Shown: positions 1 to 8,392, counted from the stretch's first letter. The stretch is 64,000 nucleotides of DNA from JACKAQ01 sp965227145 (GCA_965227145.1 OZ245730.1:5704001-5768000); one strand, 5' to 3'. The notes: generated by a model from the letters alone, not told the origin. A program made the numbers and translations.

Positions 1-1509
1 CGGAAGCTGGTGTTTCGGGAAATTCTGGTAGCTCACCGGACGCAGGAAACGGTAAATCGCGGCGGTGCCGACGGAGGTGGAGCGGCTGTCCGTGGTTGCG
101 GGGAACGGGCCGCCGTGCACCATCGAGTGGCACACTTCCACGCCGGTCGGGAATCCGTTGAAAATCAGGCGACCAACTTTGCGCTCCAAAATGGTGATCA
201 GATCGTGCCAGTTGCCGAGTTCCGATTCGGTGCCGTGAATGGTTGCGGTGAGGTGTCCGCCGAGATTTTCGGCGATCGCCAGCAGTTCATCGCGGGAATC
301 GCAGCTGATCAAAACGGACGACGGACCGAACACTTCCTCTTCCAATCGCGGGTGTTTGACAAATGTTTTGCCGCTCGCGTGGAGCAGTCGCGGCATGCCG
401 AGGCAATCGGCATCGCCACTGCCGCCGTTGGCCAGCAGGCGCACATCTTCGATCGAGCTGATTGCTTTGATGCCCGATTCGTACGCGGATTTGATGCCGC
501 GATGCAACATCGTTCCCGCCGGTTTTCCGGAAATCGCGGTTGCGGCAAGTTCAGAAAAAACATCGAATTGGGAATCCTGCAAACCCAACACCAGTCCGGG
601 ATTGGTGCAAAATTGTCCGACGCCCAGCGTTACGGAATCCGCCAGTCCCGTTGCGATGGCTGCGGTGCGTTCCGCCATTGCTTCCGGTAAAATGAACACC
701 GGATTGGTGCTGCCCATCTCCGCGTAAACCGGGATCGGTTCGGGACGTGCGGCAGCCATATCGAACAGCGCTTTGCCACCACGGAACGAGCCGGTAAACC
801 CGACCGCTTTGATCGCCGGATGTTTCACCAGCGCTTCGCCAACTGCAAATCCGCTGCCCTGCACCATCGAAAAAACGCCTTCCGGCATGCCTGTTTTTTG
901 GGCGGCTTTCTGCACAGCCAGCCCAACCAGTTCGGAAGTGCCGGGATGCGCCGGATGCCCTTTCACCACCACCGGGCAACCCGCGGCGAGTGCGGATGCG
1001 CTATCGCCGCCGGCAACGGAAAACGCCAGCGGAAAATTGCTCGCGCCAAAAACGGCAACCGGCCCGATCGGCTGGTTCAGCATGCGGATGTCCGGTTTTG
1101 GCAGCGGCTGGCGATCCGGTTGCGCAGTTTCGATGCGCGCACCGAGCCACGAGCCATCGCGAACCACCTGCGCAAATAGCTTCAACTGTCCCATCGTTCT
1201 GCCGCGTTCGCCGGTGATGCGGGCTTCCGGCAAGCCGGTTTCCTGCATCGCGCGTTGAATCAGCGCATCGCCGAGTGCTAAAATTTCATCGGCAATCGCC
1301 TCCAGAAATGCGGCGCGTTTGGAATGCGGAGCGTTCCGGAAATTGTCGAAACAGTTGCGGGCCAGCTCAACGGCGGCGTTCACATCTGCGGGGCTGCCTT
1401 CGGCAAAATGGGTCGGCAGCAATTTGCCGGTTTGCGGATCGGTTGCCTGAAATGTATCTGAAGTTGTGCTTTTCTGTTGAAATCCGATGATGTGTTTGCC
1501 GGTGAGCAT
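1..1509 (-). CDS. alpha-ketoglutarate semialdehyde dehydrogenase (3' end outside window)
   Basis: NAD(P)-dependent aldehyde dehydrogenase, most like 2,5-dioxovalerate dehydrogenases, which oxidise the last intermediate of glucarate, pentose or hydroxyproline breakdown to 2-oxoglutarate. The frame is open for 503 codons and runs off the left edge, so only the last few percent is missing. The catalytic Cys lies near residue 301 (GQFCTNPG) and the general-base Glu near 264 (AEMGSTNP); the MGSTNP form, rather than the ELGG of most aldehyde dehydrogenases, is typical of this subfamily. ATG at 1509 is preceded by GAGGGAAACC, a good ribosome binding site. No catabolic partner gene is visible here; it may lie to the left. 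Confidence 0.9.
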   Translation of the reverse strand, partial: MLTGKHIIGFQQKSTTSDTFQATDPQTGKLLPTHFAEGSPADVNAAVELARNCFDNFRNAPHSKRAAFLEAIADEILALGDALIQRAMQETGLPEARITGERGRTMGQLKLFAQVVRDGSWLGARIETAQPDRQPLPKPDIRMLNQPIGPVAVFGASNFPLAFSVAGGDSASALAAGCPVVVKGHPAHPGTSELVGLAVQKAAQKTGMPEGVFSMVQGSGFAVGEALVKHPAIKAVGFTGSFRGGKALFDMAAARPEPIPVYAEMGSTNPVFILPEAMAERTAAIATGLADSVTLGVGQFCTNPGLVLGLQDSQFDVFSELAATAISGKPAGTMLHRGIKSAYESGIKAISSIEDVRLLANGGSGDADCLGMPRLLHASGKTFVKHPRLEEEVFGPSSVLISCDSRDELLAIAENLGGHLTATIHGTESELGNWHDLITILERKVGRLIFNGFPTGVEVCHSMVHGGPFPATTDSRSTSVGTAAIYRFLRPVSYQNFPKHQLP

Positions 1510-1744
1510 GGTTTCCCTCGCTGTTGGTTTTGGTTTCTGTTTCGGTTTTCCTGTAGCTAACTAATTTACACCCAACGTATCGCGGAATCAACCGTTGAGA
1601 AAGTCTGTGGAGCTGCGGCCGCTAACCAATCGAAAAAATACTATCTTCGCCCGGCAATTTGTATTATCTTTGCGACCGTTAAAATGAATACAGGGATTGT
1701 GCCTGTTTTTAAAATGTTTACCCAAAAAAGAGATGTGATGTTTT

Positions 1745-3388
1745 ATGATTACCGTATCAGATTTAAGCTTGCAATTTGGCAAGCGCGTATTGTTTGATGA
1801 TGTCAATTTGAAATTCACTCGCGGCAATTGCTACGGCGTGATCGGCGCGAACGGCGCGGGAAAATCTACGTTTTTGAAGATTCTTTCCGGCGAAATCGAG
1901 TCCACCCGCGGCAATATTTCCATCGATCCGGGCAACCGGATGGCTGTTTTGAAACAGAACCACTTTGAATATGAAAATGAGCAAGTGCTCAACGCCGTCA
2001 TCATGGGCCATAAAGATATGTATAATGTAATGATGGAAAAAGACGCCATCTACATGAACCCGGACGCCACCGAAGAAGACCATTTGCGGGCGGCGGATTT
2101 GGAGCACGATTTTGGCGAAATGGGCGGCTGGTCTGCCGAAAGTGACGCCGGGGAAATGCTCAGCAATCTCGGCATCGCCGAAGATTTGCACACCAAATTG
2201 GTGAAAGAATTGAGCGGACCGGAAAAAGTGAAAGTGCTGCTCGCGCAGGCGCTGTTCGGCAACCCGGAAATTCTGCTGCTCGACGAACCGACCAACGACC
2301 TCGACGCGAAATCTGCCGCATGGCTCTCCGATTTTTTGGCGGATTTCAAAAATACCGTCATCGTTGTATCGCACGACCGCTATTTTCTGGACATGGTTTG
2401 TACCCACATGGTGGATATCGATTACAGCAAAATCCGCCTGTTTACCGGAAATTACACCTTCTGGTATGAATCCAGCCAGTTGATGAAAAAGCAGCGCGAA
2501 GACAAAAACAAAAAGCTCGAACATAAACGTGCCGAACTGCTGCAATTTATCCAGCGATTCAGCGCCAACGCCTCCAAATCGCGCCAGGCAACCAGCCGGA
2601 AAAAAACGCTGGAAAAGCTCGATCTCGAAGAAATCCAGATTTCCAGCCGGAAATATCCGTTTATCAAATTTGATATGCGCCGCGAACCCGGCGATAAAAT
2701 TTTGATGGTGGACGGCGTCAGCAAACGCAGCGAAACCGGCGAACTGCTGTTCAAAGACGTATCGTTTACGATGAATCACGGCGACAGTATCGGGCTGATT
2801 GCCAACGATACCGCAACACTGAACGCGCTGTTCAACGTTTTAGCCGGCAAAACAAAACCGGATTCCGGAACGATAAACTTCGGGCAAACAATCACTTACG
2901 ATTATTTGCCGAACGATAACGAGGAATATTTTTCCAAAGATGACGATCTCGACCTGATCGACTGGCTGCGCCAATATTCGATCGAAAAAGATGAGCAATT
3001 CATTCGCGGATTTCTGGGACGGATGTTTTTCTCCGGCGACGAAGTGTATAAAAAAGTAAGTGTCCTTTCCGGTGGCGAAAAAGTGCGCTGCATGTTGTCC
3101 AAAATCATGCTCAACCAGCCGAACTTTTTGCTGATGGATGAACCGACCAACCACCTCGATCTGGAATCGGTGACTGCGCTCAACAAAGCGATGGATGAAT
3201 TTCCCGGATGCATGATTTTCACCTCGCACGACCATCAGTTGATGCAAACCGTTGCCAACCGCATCATCGAAGTGACGCCCAACGGCATCATCGACCGGAT
3301 GACCACCTTCGACGAATATTTGCAATCCGAGCAAACCCAGCAACGCCGCGAAAAATTATACGACGGCATCGAAATGCCCGTGATGTAA
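1745..3388 (+). CDS. ABC-F family ATPase (YbiT-like)
   Basis: Cytosolic ABC-F protein with two ATPase domains and no membrane segment; the family acts on the ribosome as translation factors. Domain 1 (about residues 1-255) has Walker A GANGAGKST and Walker B LLLLDEPTNDLD. A charged linker follows (about 240-290, KKQREDKNKKLEHKRAE), then domain 2 (about 315-530) with LSGGEKVRC and LLMDEPTNHLD. Two departures from consensus are visible: the first signature reads LSGPEK, and the second P-loop reads IANDTATLNAL, so the Walker A lysine is absent. Degenerate second P-loops occur in YbiT-type relatives, so this is probably a subfamily trait. At 547 residues the length is usual. A strong terminator follows. 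Confidence 0.9.
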   Translation: MITVSDLSLQFGKRVLFDDVNLKFTRGNCYGVIGANGAGKSTFLKILSGEIESTRGNISIDPGNRMAVLKQNHFEYENEQVLNAVIMGHKDMYNVMMEKDAIYMNPDATEEDHLRAADLEHDFGEMGGWSAESDAGEMLSNLGIAEDLHTKLVKELSGPEKVKVLLAQALFGNPEILLLDEPTNDLDAKSAAWLSDFLADFKNTVIVVSHDRYFLDMVCTHMVDIDYSKIRLFTGNYTFWYESSQLMKKQREDKNKKLEHKRAELLQFIQRFSANASKSRQATSRKKTLEKLDLEEIQISSRKYPFIKFDMRREPGDKILMVDGVSKRSETGELLFKDVSFTMNHGDSIGLIANDTATLNALFNVLAGKTKPDSGTINFGQTITYDYLPNDNEEYFSKDDDLDLIDWLRQYSIEKDEQFIRGFLGRMFFSGDEVYKKVSVLSGGEKVRCMLSKIMLNQPNFLLMDEPTNHLDLESVTALNKAMDEFPGCMIFTSHDHQLMQTVANRIIEVTPNGIIDRMTTFDEYLQSEQTQQRREKLYDGIEMPVM

Positions 3389-3423
3389 CATTTTTTCGCA
3401 CCATTCCGGCATTCAAAATTTTG

Positions 3424-3451
3424 GGGCAGGTTTCGAACCTGCCCTTTTTTT
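3424..3451 (+). terminator. rho-independent terminator after the ABC-F gene
   Basis: Perfect 9-bp stem GGGCAGGTT/AACCTGCCC with a TCG loop followed by seven T. It lies 35 bp after the ABC-F stop and separates it from the amidohydrolase gene. Confidence 0.9.
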
Positions 3452-3573
3452 GTTCTGCTATCCGTGCAAATGCATGATCTCTGCGTCGTATCCCAACGCA
3501 TATTTTGCGAAATTCCCGCCAACATCATATATTGAACCCATCTAAAATCGAACAAAATTTTGAGGAAAACGCC

Positions 3574-5232
3574 ATGACTCAGCACATTCTTTTTTTCGGA
3601 TTGATCATTTTTGTTGCCGCGATTACCGGCTGCGGCCGGTCGAAAGGCGTAGATTTGATCGTGACCAACGCGGTCATTTGGACGGGCAACGAAGCACAAC
3701 CGGTTGCCGAGGCGCTGGCGGTGTCCGGCGATACGATTATCGCCGTGGGTAGCAACGAGGATATTTTGCGCCATCTCGGTAGCGAAACCCGGCTCATCGA
3801 AGCGCAGGGCCGGATGATCACACCCGGATTTATCGATTCGCATGTGCATTTTCTCACCGGCGGATTCAGGCTGTCGTCTGTCCAGCTTCGCGATGCGGAT
3901 CGCGAGCAGTTTGTCCAGCGCATCGCGGCATATGCCAAAACCCTGCGTCCTGGCGAGTGGATCGACGGCGGCGATTGGGATCACACCAACTGGGGCGGCG
4001 AACTGCCGGATCGCAACTGGATTGATGCGGTCACGCCGGAAAATCCCGTGTTCATCTCCCGGCTGGACGGGCATATGGCATTGGCAAATTCTGCTGCTCT
4101 GGCTGCTGCAGACATCGAACAATCGGTTGCGGATGTGGACGGCGGCGAAATTATTCGCGACAAAACCGGGCGACTCACCGGCGTTTTAAAGGACAACGCG
4201 ATGGATCTCATTTTCGCGAAAATGCCCAATCCCTCTGACGAACAAAAGCTGCGCGCGCTGAACGCAGCGATGAATTATGTGGCATCCAACGGCGTCACGT
4301 CCGTGCAAAATATGGGCGACGGACTCGGTGAGATGGCTATTTTCGAACGCGTTCGTGCGGAAAATGGGCTGATCACCCGGATTTATCAGGCGATGCCCAT
4401 TGCCCGCTGGCAAAAATTACCGAAAAAAATCGCTGCCGATGGCAGAGGCGATAAGTGGTTGAAAATTGGCGGTTTGAAAGGATTTGTCGATGGGTCGCTC
4501 GGATCGCACACTGCTGCATTTTTTGAGCCGTTCAGCGATACGCCGGGTGAATCCGGTTTTTTGGTAAATGACGAAACCGATTTGTATCGCTGGATTCATG
4601 CGGCGGACAGCGCCGGTTTGCAACTGATGATTCACGCCATCGGCGATCGCGCGATTCACATTTTGCTGAACATTTTTGAACGGGTGGAAAACGAAAACGG
4701 CCCGCGTGACCGGCGGTTTCGTATCGAGCATGCCCAGCACATCGCACCGGCGGACATCCCGCGATTTGCGGAATTGGGCGTGATCGCCAGCATGCAGCCG
4801 TATCACGCGATTGATGACGGGCGTTGGGCGGAAACAGTAATCGGCGCAGAGCGCATCAAAACCACCTACGCGTTTCGCTCACTGCTGGATGCAAATGCAC
4901 GTCTGGCTTTTGGCAGCGATTGGTTTGTGGCACCGCCGACACCGCTGGAAGGCATTTACGCCGCCGTCACCCGCCGAACGCTGGACGATGCCAATCCCGG
5001 TGGCTGGGTGCCGGAGCAAAAAATTACGGTCGGGGAAGCGCTGAAAGCCTACACCGCGGACGCTGCGTACGCATCGTTTGACGAGCAAATAAAAGGCACG
5101 CTGGAGCCGGGAAAACTGGCGGATTTTGTGCTGCTGGAAAAAGATATTCGCAACATTCCACCGGAAGACATTCGCGACGTATCTGTTGAAATGACGGTGG
5201 TTGGCGGGAAAGTTGTATTCGAGAAACAGTAG
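3574..5232 (+). CDS. amidohydrolase, YtcJ type, lipoprotein
   Basis: Metal-dependent amidohydrolase of the YtcJ (amidohydrolase 3) group, predicted to hydrolyse amide or ester bonds of small molecules; substrate unknown. The chosen ATG follows TGAGGAAAACGCC and gives a lipoprotein signal peptide ending in ITGC, so the mature enzyme should be lipid-anchored outside the cytoplasm. An in-frame ATG 69 bp upstream would spoil the signal peptide. The metal-binding HxH motif is visible in FIDSHVHFL (about residue 90), with later metal-ligand regions around MIHAIGDRA, RIEHAQH and FGSDWF. The protein ends with the usual small beta domain (LADFVLLEKDI...VVGGKVVF). It stands alone between a terminator and a repeat region. 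Confidence 0.88.
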   Translation: MTQHILFFGLIIFVAAITGCGRSKGVDLIVTNAVIWTGNEAQPVAEALAVSGDTIIAVGSNEDILRHLGSETRLIEAQGRMITPGFIDSHVHFLTGGFRLSSVQLRDADREQFVQRIAAYAKTLRPGEWIDGGDWDHTNWGGELPDRNWIDAVTPENPVFISRLDGHMALANSAALAAADIEQSVADVDGGEIIRDKTGRLTGVLKDNAMDLIFAKMPNPSDEQKLRALNAAMNYVASNGVTSVQNMGDGLGEMAIFERVRAENGLITRIYQAMPIARWQKLPKKIAADGRGDKWLKIGGLKGFVDGSLGSHTAAFFEPFSDTPGESGFLVNDETDLYRWIHAADSAGLQLMIHAIGDRAIHILLNIFERVENENGPRDRRFRIEHAQHIAPADIPRFAELGVIASMQPYHAIDDGRWAETVIGAERIKTTYAFRSLLDANARLAFGSDWFVAPPTPLEGIYAAVTRRTLDDANPGGWVPEQKITVGEALKAYTADAAYASFDEQIKGTLEPGKLADFVLLEKDIRNIPPEDIRDVSVEMTVVGGKVVFEKQ

Positions 5233-5265
5233 GGGCATAGTGCCGACGTGCCTTGAATAAGGCAC
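5231..5265. repeat. short palindromic repeat, GGGGCA family
   Basis: GTAGGGGCATAGTGCCG followed by a hairpin with arms GTGCCTT/AAGGCAC at 5248-5265, directly overlapping the end of the amidohydrolase gene. The left half and the TGAATAA loop resemble the repeat at 12808-12877, which suggests a dispersed REP-like family. Confidence 0.6.
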
Positions 5266-5340
5266 CCAAAAATATACACCCATGCCCGAAAAGCGAAACC
5301 AAACCTATCCAATCCGATAAAATTGCACATATTACCAACA

Positions 5341-5362
5341 GGGACGAACGGCCGTTCGCCCC
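5341..5362. repeat. palindrome, GAACGG/CCGTTC family
   Basis: A 22-bp palindrome with one mismatched pair, core CGAACGGCCGTTCG. Related palindromes occur at 32627-32646 and 36080-36110. No T-run follows, so it looks more like a REP element than a terminator. Confidence 0.55.
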
Positions 5363-5428
5363 TGCAATTAAATGGCACGTGCTGTAGATTGTTTTTTGTC
5401 CGCGAATATGCGACACCAATAAATTCGT

Positions 5429-5671
5429 TTAATTCCGACTGGGATAGGCGCCTGTTACGGCAATACAATAGCGGGTATTCGCTACCGGCTCTTTACCGCG
5501 CAAATCCGGCAGGGCAAAATTGGTGCGGCCATCGCCGCCAAACTGGACGCCAATCAATGAATACAGTGTCATGTATTCATTGATAAGAAGCATCTGACCT
5601 TCGCAAAACATCCAGCCGACCGGGATAAATTGATACGGAAACAGCTCTATTTGACCAATAAGGGGGTCCAT
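5429..5671 (-). CDS. short phage tail-collar domain protein
   Basis: An 80-residue protein of the tail-collar/microcystin-dependent (MdpB-like) family. The start MDPLIGQIELFPYQF and the motifs GWMFCEGQML, YSLIGVQFGGDGRTNFALPDLRG and the final VTGAYPSRN are family hallmarks. Usual members are 150-200 residues; here PDLRGK is followed almost at once by the terminal block, so the variable middle is missing. ATG at 5671 has a strong binding site (AAGGAGAAGAT). In free-living bacteria these proteins are thought to belong to tail-fibre-like or surface structures, but no phage gene lies nearby. Function here is unknown. Confidence 0.75.
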   Translation of the reverse strand: MDPLIGQIELFPYQFIPVGWMFCEGQMLLINEYMTLYSLIGVQFGGDGRTNFALPDLRGKEPVANTRYCIAVTGAYPSRN

Positions 5672-5717
5672 ATCTTCTCCTTTTTTTCGTTACAACAAAG
5701 GTATCCTGCGGCTGGCG

Positions 5718-6593
5718 CTATTTCGTGCGAAGCTGAACGAATTCATCCAGACCCATCATTTGCAGGAAGGGCGCTTCATGGGGCTCATCGGAGGCATTGC
5801 GGTCCCGCACACCCACATCGACACCAACGACTGTGCGGAATGGTCGAGTACCGGGTGCCATGTCAGTTAACGCCACAAATTGCTCAACCACATCAGCAGG
5901 ATCGGTGGGCACTTCCGGATTGTTAAACATACCGTCGAAGGCAGCGCCCATAGCATCGAACGCCTGATGCGCTACATCCGGGTAACTCTGCGCGCGGTTG
6001 TCTTCGTCTTTCGGTCGGGGACTTTGCGGAAAGAGTTCGGTTGTAAACGGTCCCGGTTCAACAACCACGACATCCACTCCTGCACAGCCCAATTCGCGAC
6101 GCAAAGCGTACGAATATCCTTCAACACCCCATTTGCTCGCCTGATATACACCAAAAAAAGGCGCCCCTATGCGACCGGCGACGGAACTGACATTGATCAT
6201 CAGTCCTTTGGCGTTTTTCCGCATTGCCGGGAGGAACGCACGGTTTACGCGATGAATACCAACGACGTTCACATCCAGTTGCCGGCTCAATTCATCCGCG
6301 GTGAATACCTCTGTCAATCCAACATACATCTGTCCGGCATTGTTGATAATGACATCCGGTGCATCGGTTTTGGCAAATACGGCTGCTGCGGCTGCATCGA
6401 CGGATGTATCAGAAGTTACATCGAGATCAAGCACCTCGATGTTGGGCAATGCACGCAGCTGTTCTGCAGGTTTTTTGTTCTTGCCTTTCGGATCGCGCAT
6501 CGTGGCAAATACTGTGTCACCGCGTTCTGCGAAGCGCTTTGCTGCCAAAAATCCAAATCCCGAACTGCAACCTGTGATAAGAATAACGCTCAT
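5718..6593 (-). CDS. short-chain dehydrogenase/reductase
   Basis: Classical SDR with a Rossmann fold, NAD(P)-dependent, acting on an unknown alcohol or ketone. The cofactor motif TGCSSGFG is at residues 7-14, NNAG near 87, the catalytic Ser in NVSSVAG and the catalytic YQASK pair a little later. An N-terminal RDPKGKNKK stretch after the second beta strand suggests preference for NADP. The ATG at 6593 is chosen over one 12 bp upstream because GGAG sits 6 bp before it and the protein then starts directly at the first beta strand. It lies 43 bp after the SnoaL-like gene on the same strand, so the two are probably cotranscribed. Confidence 0.88.
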   Translation of the reverse strand: MSVILITGCSSGFGFLAAKRFAERGDTVFATMRDPKGKNKKPAEQLRALPNIEVLDLDVTSDTSVDAAAAAVFAKTDAPDVIINNAGQMYVGLTEVFTADELSRQLDVNVVGIHRVNRAFLPAMRKNAKGLMINVSSVAGRIGAPFFGVYQASKWGVEGYSYALRRELGCAGVDVVVVEPGPFTTELFPQSPRPKDEDNRAQSYPDVAHQAFDAMGAAFDGMFNNPEVPTDPADVVEQFVALTDMAPGTRPFRTVVGVDVGVRDRNASDEPHEAPFLQMMGLDEFVQLRTK

Positions 6594-6636
6594 GATAATC
6601 TCCATTTTAGGGTTTGTTTTAACGCTAAATCAGATG

Positions 6637-7026
6637 TTACGGATTGATGATCTCCGCAGTATCGACTGCCTGGAAAAAATGGGTCACTTTGCCGTTTTTG
6701 ACCGTCCAGACATGGGTAGCGTTGGCCTTAAACGATTTGCCGGTAGCCTTCCAAACGCCTTTGTAATGTCCCTGCATCACCACTTTGTCGCCACTGCCGA
6801 ACAGGTCGGTGATTTCGATGTTGAATCCTTCGTAATGCACAGGAATCGGTAAGAAAATTTTTTCGACCACGGCTTGCGGTCCCACAACAATGCCGTCGCC
6901 CTCGATGTATGGAAAACCGCTGCATTCATCCCACACAATTTTCGGATCAAAACTTGCCAGCACGGCTTCGACATTTCCTTCCGAAAAATTCTGATACGCT
7001 TGTTTTAATAACGAAACATTATCCAT
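6637..7026 (-). CDS. SnoaL-like / NTF2-fold protein
   Basis: A 129-residue single-domain protein of the NTF2-like superfamily (SnoaL/ketosteroid-isomerase type). The N-terminal helix pair (LLKQAYQNFSEGNVEAVLASFDPKIVW) and the barrel strands (VVMQGHYKGVWKATG, ATHVWTVKNGKVTHFFQAVDT) match the family. Members range from isomerases and cyclases to small-ligand binders, so no reaction can be named. ATG at 7026 follows AGGAGGATTTACAA, a very strong binding site. It is upstream of and in line with the SDR gene, which suggests a common small-molecule pathway, by inference only. Confidence 0.82.
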   Translation of the reverse strand: MDNVSLLKQAYQNFSEGNVEAVLASFDPKIVWDECSGFPYIEGDGIVVGPQAVVEKIFLPIPVHYEGFNIEITDLFGSGDKVVMQGHYKGVWKATGKSFKANATHVWTVKNGKVTHFFQAVDTAEIINP

Positions 7027-7134
7027 TTGTAAATCCTCCTAAAATGTGTTGATGTAAGTATTTGAATAGAATAGACTTCGAGTTGGTGATGAATCCGTTG
7101 AAAACTATGCTTGTTGCTAAGCCGGAATAAAAAA

Positions 7135-7530
7135 TTATTGACCGGGCAAAGGTGTGCTGCTGTTCCAGCTATCAGCATGGAGCAGCCATTCGCCATCATG
7201 CTGCTTCCAGGTCACATGATATGTACCTGCGTCGAGAATTGGCTCCGCCTGCCCCGCTAAATGAGTGGTCATTGAAAACGTGCCAACTTCGTAAGCAAGA
7301 TCGCCATTGCCGTCCGCTTCAACGATTGTCAGTTTCAGATCAAAATCAGCCATTTTGAAATTAGCTTCCCACATCGCTTCGATGGCTTTACGGCCTTTCA
7401 CCATTTCATGATTGGGCGGCATAACCGTTGCGTCCGGGGTGTATAGCGCAGCCAGTGCTGCAGCATCTTCGTTCTTCACGGCGGCCATTAATTTTTTGTT
7501 TTGCGCCTCAATAGCCACAAAAAAAAACAT
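7135..7530 (-). CDS. DUF4440/SnoaL-like protein, signal peptide in another frame
   Basis: NTF2-fold protein of the DUF4440 type; the core from about residue 8 (NKKLMAAVKNEDAAALAALYTPDA) to the end (WKQHDGEWLLHADSWNSS) is typical of a roughly 130-residue exported protein. The ATG at 7530 opens directly into a run of nine A (plus strand 7519-7527) and encodes only MFFF before the domain. A complete hydrophobic leader with a strong ribosome binding site lies just upstream in the other frame (start 7609). Losing one A from the run would join the two into one secreted protein. So this is either a frameshifted gene, a sequencing error in a homopolymer, or a slippage switch. The short form could also start at 7530 behind AGGAATAA. 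Confidence 0.75.
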   Translation of the reverse strand: MFFFVAIEAQNKKLMAAVKNEDAAALAALYTPDATVMPPNHEMVKGRKAIEAMWEANFKMADFDLKLTIVEADGNGDLAYEVGTFSMTTHLAGQAEPILDAGTYHVTWKQHDGEWLLHADSWNSSTPLPGQ

Positions 7531-7609
7531 TTATTCCTGCGGTTATATAAGCGCTAAACAGCAATGCAACCATAAAAAACGACAATACAAATCGTTTGAC
7601 GGTATTCAT
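7518..7609 (-). other. out-of-frame signal peptide of the DUF4440 gene
   Basis: ATG at 7609 sits behind AAAAGGAGCCCGAG, a better ribosome binding site than that of the downstream start. It encodes a short basic start (MNTVKRF) and a hydrophobic stretch (VLSFFMVALLFSAYITAG), which is a good signal peptide. The frame then enters the nine-base homopolymer and stops at TGA a few codons later. Eight bases in the run instead of nine would lead into VAIEAQNKK of the DUF4440 domain. Confidence 0.7.
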
Positions 7610-7969
7610 CTCGGGCTCCTTTTTAAAGATGATTTGGATTGTTAATATGTCTTACCCAATAAGTGAATTAATTCATATCGATTGATGATCGATTTCGGTA
7701 ATTCTCTAATAGCATGTAAATCACAGTGTTACTATGAGTTTACACAATTGCGTGGGATACGGTTATAAAATTTCGGACGGATGCTATAAAAAAACGGACA
7801 TTTTTAGGGGGAAAATTAACAGCGGTAGCAGTGGCAGTGGCAGTAGCGATGAGAGCAGTAGCAGTGGTAATAGCAGTTTGTAAAATTGATCAATTTGTGT
7901 ATATTATGACATATTGAAAACGAGATATCGACAACCCAATTGAATTCAACTGATTTTTTTGAGTAAAAT
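7610..7969. other. intergenic region with simple repeat
   Basis: No gene is seen. The left part should carry the promoter of the leftward DUF4440-SDR cluster. The right part holds the GCAGTG-rich repeat at 7821-7877 and then an AT-rich leader before the four-helix-bundle gene. Confidence 0.6.
7821..7877 (+). repeat. left GCAGTG-type repeat of the four-helix-bundle cassette
   Basis: About 57 bp of degenerate hexamers (GGTAGCAGTGGCAGTGGCAG and variants). Its reverse complement appears at 8345-8392, on the other side of the four-helix-bundle gene, so the two form imperfect inverted repeats around the gene. Confidence 0.7.
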
Positions 7970-8344
7970 ATGGATAGTAATTTCAAAGAAATGAAGGTAT
8001 ATCGGCTTGCCTATCAATTGGCGATGGAAATTTTTCAGCTATCAAAATCTTTTCCGAAAGAAGAAAAGTATTCGTTGACTGATCAGATCCGGCGCTCATC
8101 CAGATCGGTTTGTGCAAACATTGCGGAAGGTTATCGAAAACGGCGGTATCCAAAACACTTTACCTCGAAGATGACCGATGCCGATGGCGAAGCAAGCGAG
8201 ACAACGGTCTTTCTGGATTTTGCAAAAGATTGCGACTACATACCGCAATCGACCTATCAACATTTGATGGCCCGATATAATGAAGTCGGTAGAATGCTCG
8301 GCAGCATGGCAAACCATCCCGAAAAATCCCTCCCCAAAGAATAA
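7970..8344 (+). CDS. four-helix-bundle protein, S23 / 23S rRNA intervening-sequence (IVP) family
   Basis: A 124-residue helical protein. FKEMKVYRLAYQLAMEIFQLSKSFPKEEKYSLTDQ, IRRSSRSVCANIAEGY and LDFAKDCDYI are hallmarks of the IVP/S23 family, first known from open frames in 23S rRNA intervening sequences and related to the Avd helical-bundle protein of diversity-generating retroelements. Free-standing copies like this one are common and have no assigned role. There is no rRNA, reverse transcriptase or template/variable repeat nearby. The binding site is weak (GAGTAAAAT). The gene is bracketed by inverted simple repeats and sits against the end of the neighbouring sensor kinase gene, which fits arrival as a small mobile cassette. 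Confidence 0.88.
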   Translation: MDSNFKEMKVYRLAYQLAMEIFQLSKSFPKEEKYSLTDQIRRSSRSVCANIAEGYRKRRYPKHFTSKMTDADGEASETTVFLDFAKDCDYIPQSTYQHLMARYNEVGRMLGSMANHPEKSLPKE

Positions 8345-8392
8345 AACCACAACCACAACCACCGCCACTGCCACTGCCACTGCACTGCTACC
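8345..8392 (-). repeat. right GCAGTG-type repeat of the four-helix-bundle cassette
   Basis: CCACAACC and GCCACTG units, the reverse complement of the left repeat. It begins right after the stop of the four-helix-bundle gene and ends inside the sensor kinase gene, supplying that gene's TAG stop (8388-8390) within the shared motif GGTAGCAGTG. Confidence 0.7.

Noticed and set aside
1763..2779. Leftward 338-codon frame opposite the ABC-F gene
   Set aside because: It is the antisense of well-conserved ABC motifs and has no start signals or domains.
3424..3451. T-loop-like GGTTTCGAACC as part of a tRNA
   Set aside because: No acceptor or anticodon arms around it; it is a simple terminator stem with a T-run.
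5429..5671. Prophage remnant
   Set aside because: Only a single collar-domain protein is present; no integrase, capsid or other tail gene lies near.
7970..8344. Avd protein of a diversity-generating retroelement
   Set aside because: There is no reverse transcriptase and no template/variable repeat pair in the window; the gene fits the free-standing IVP family.
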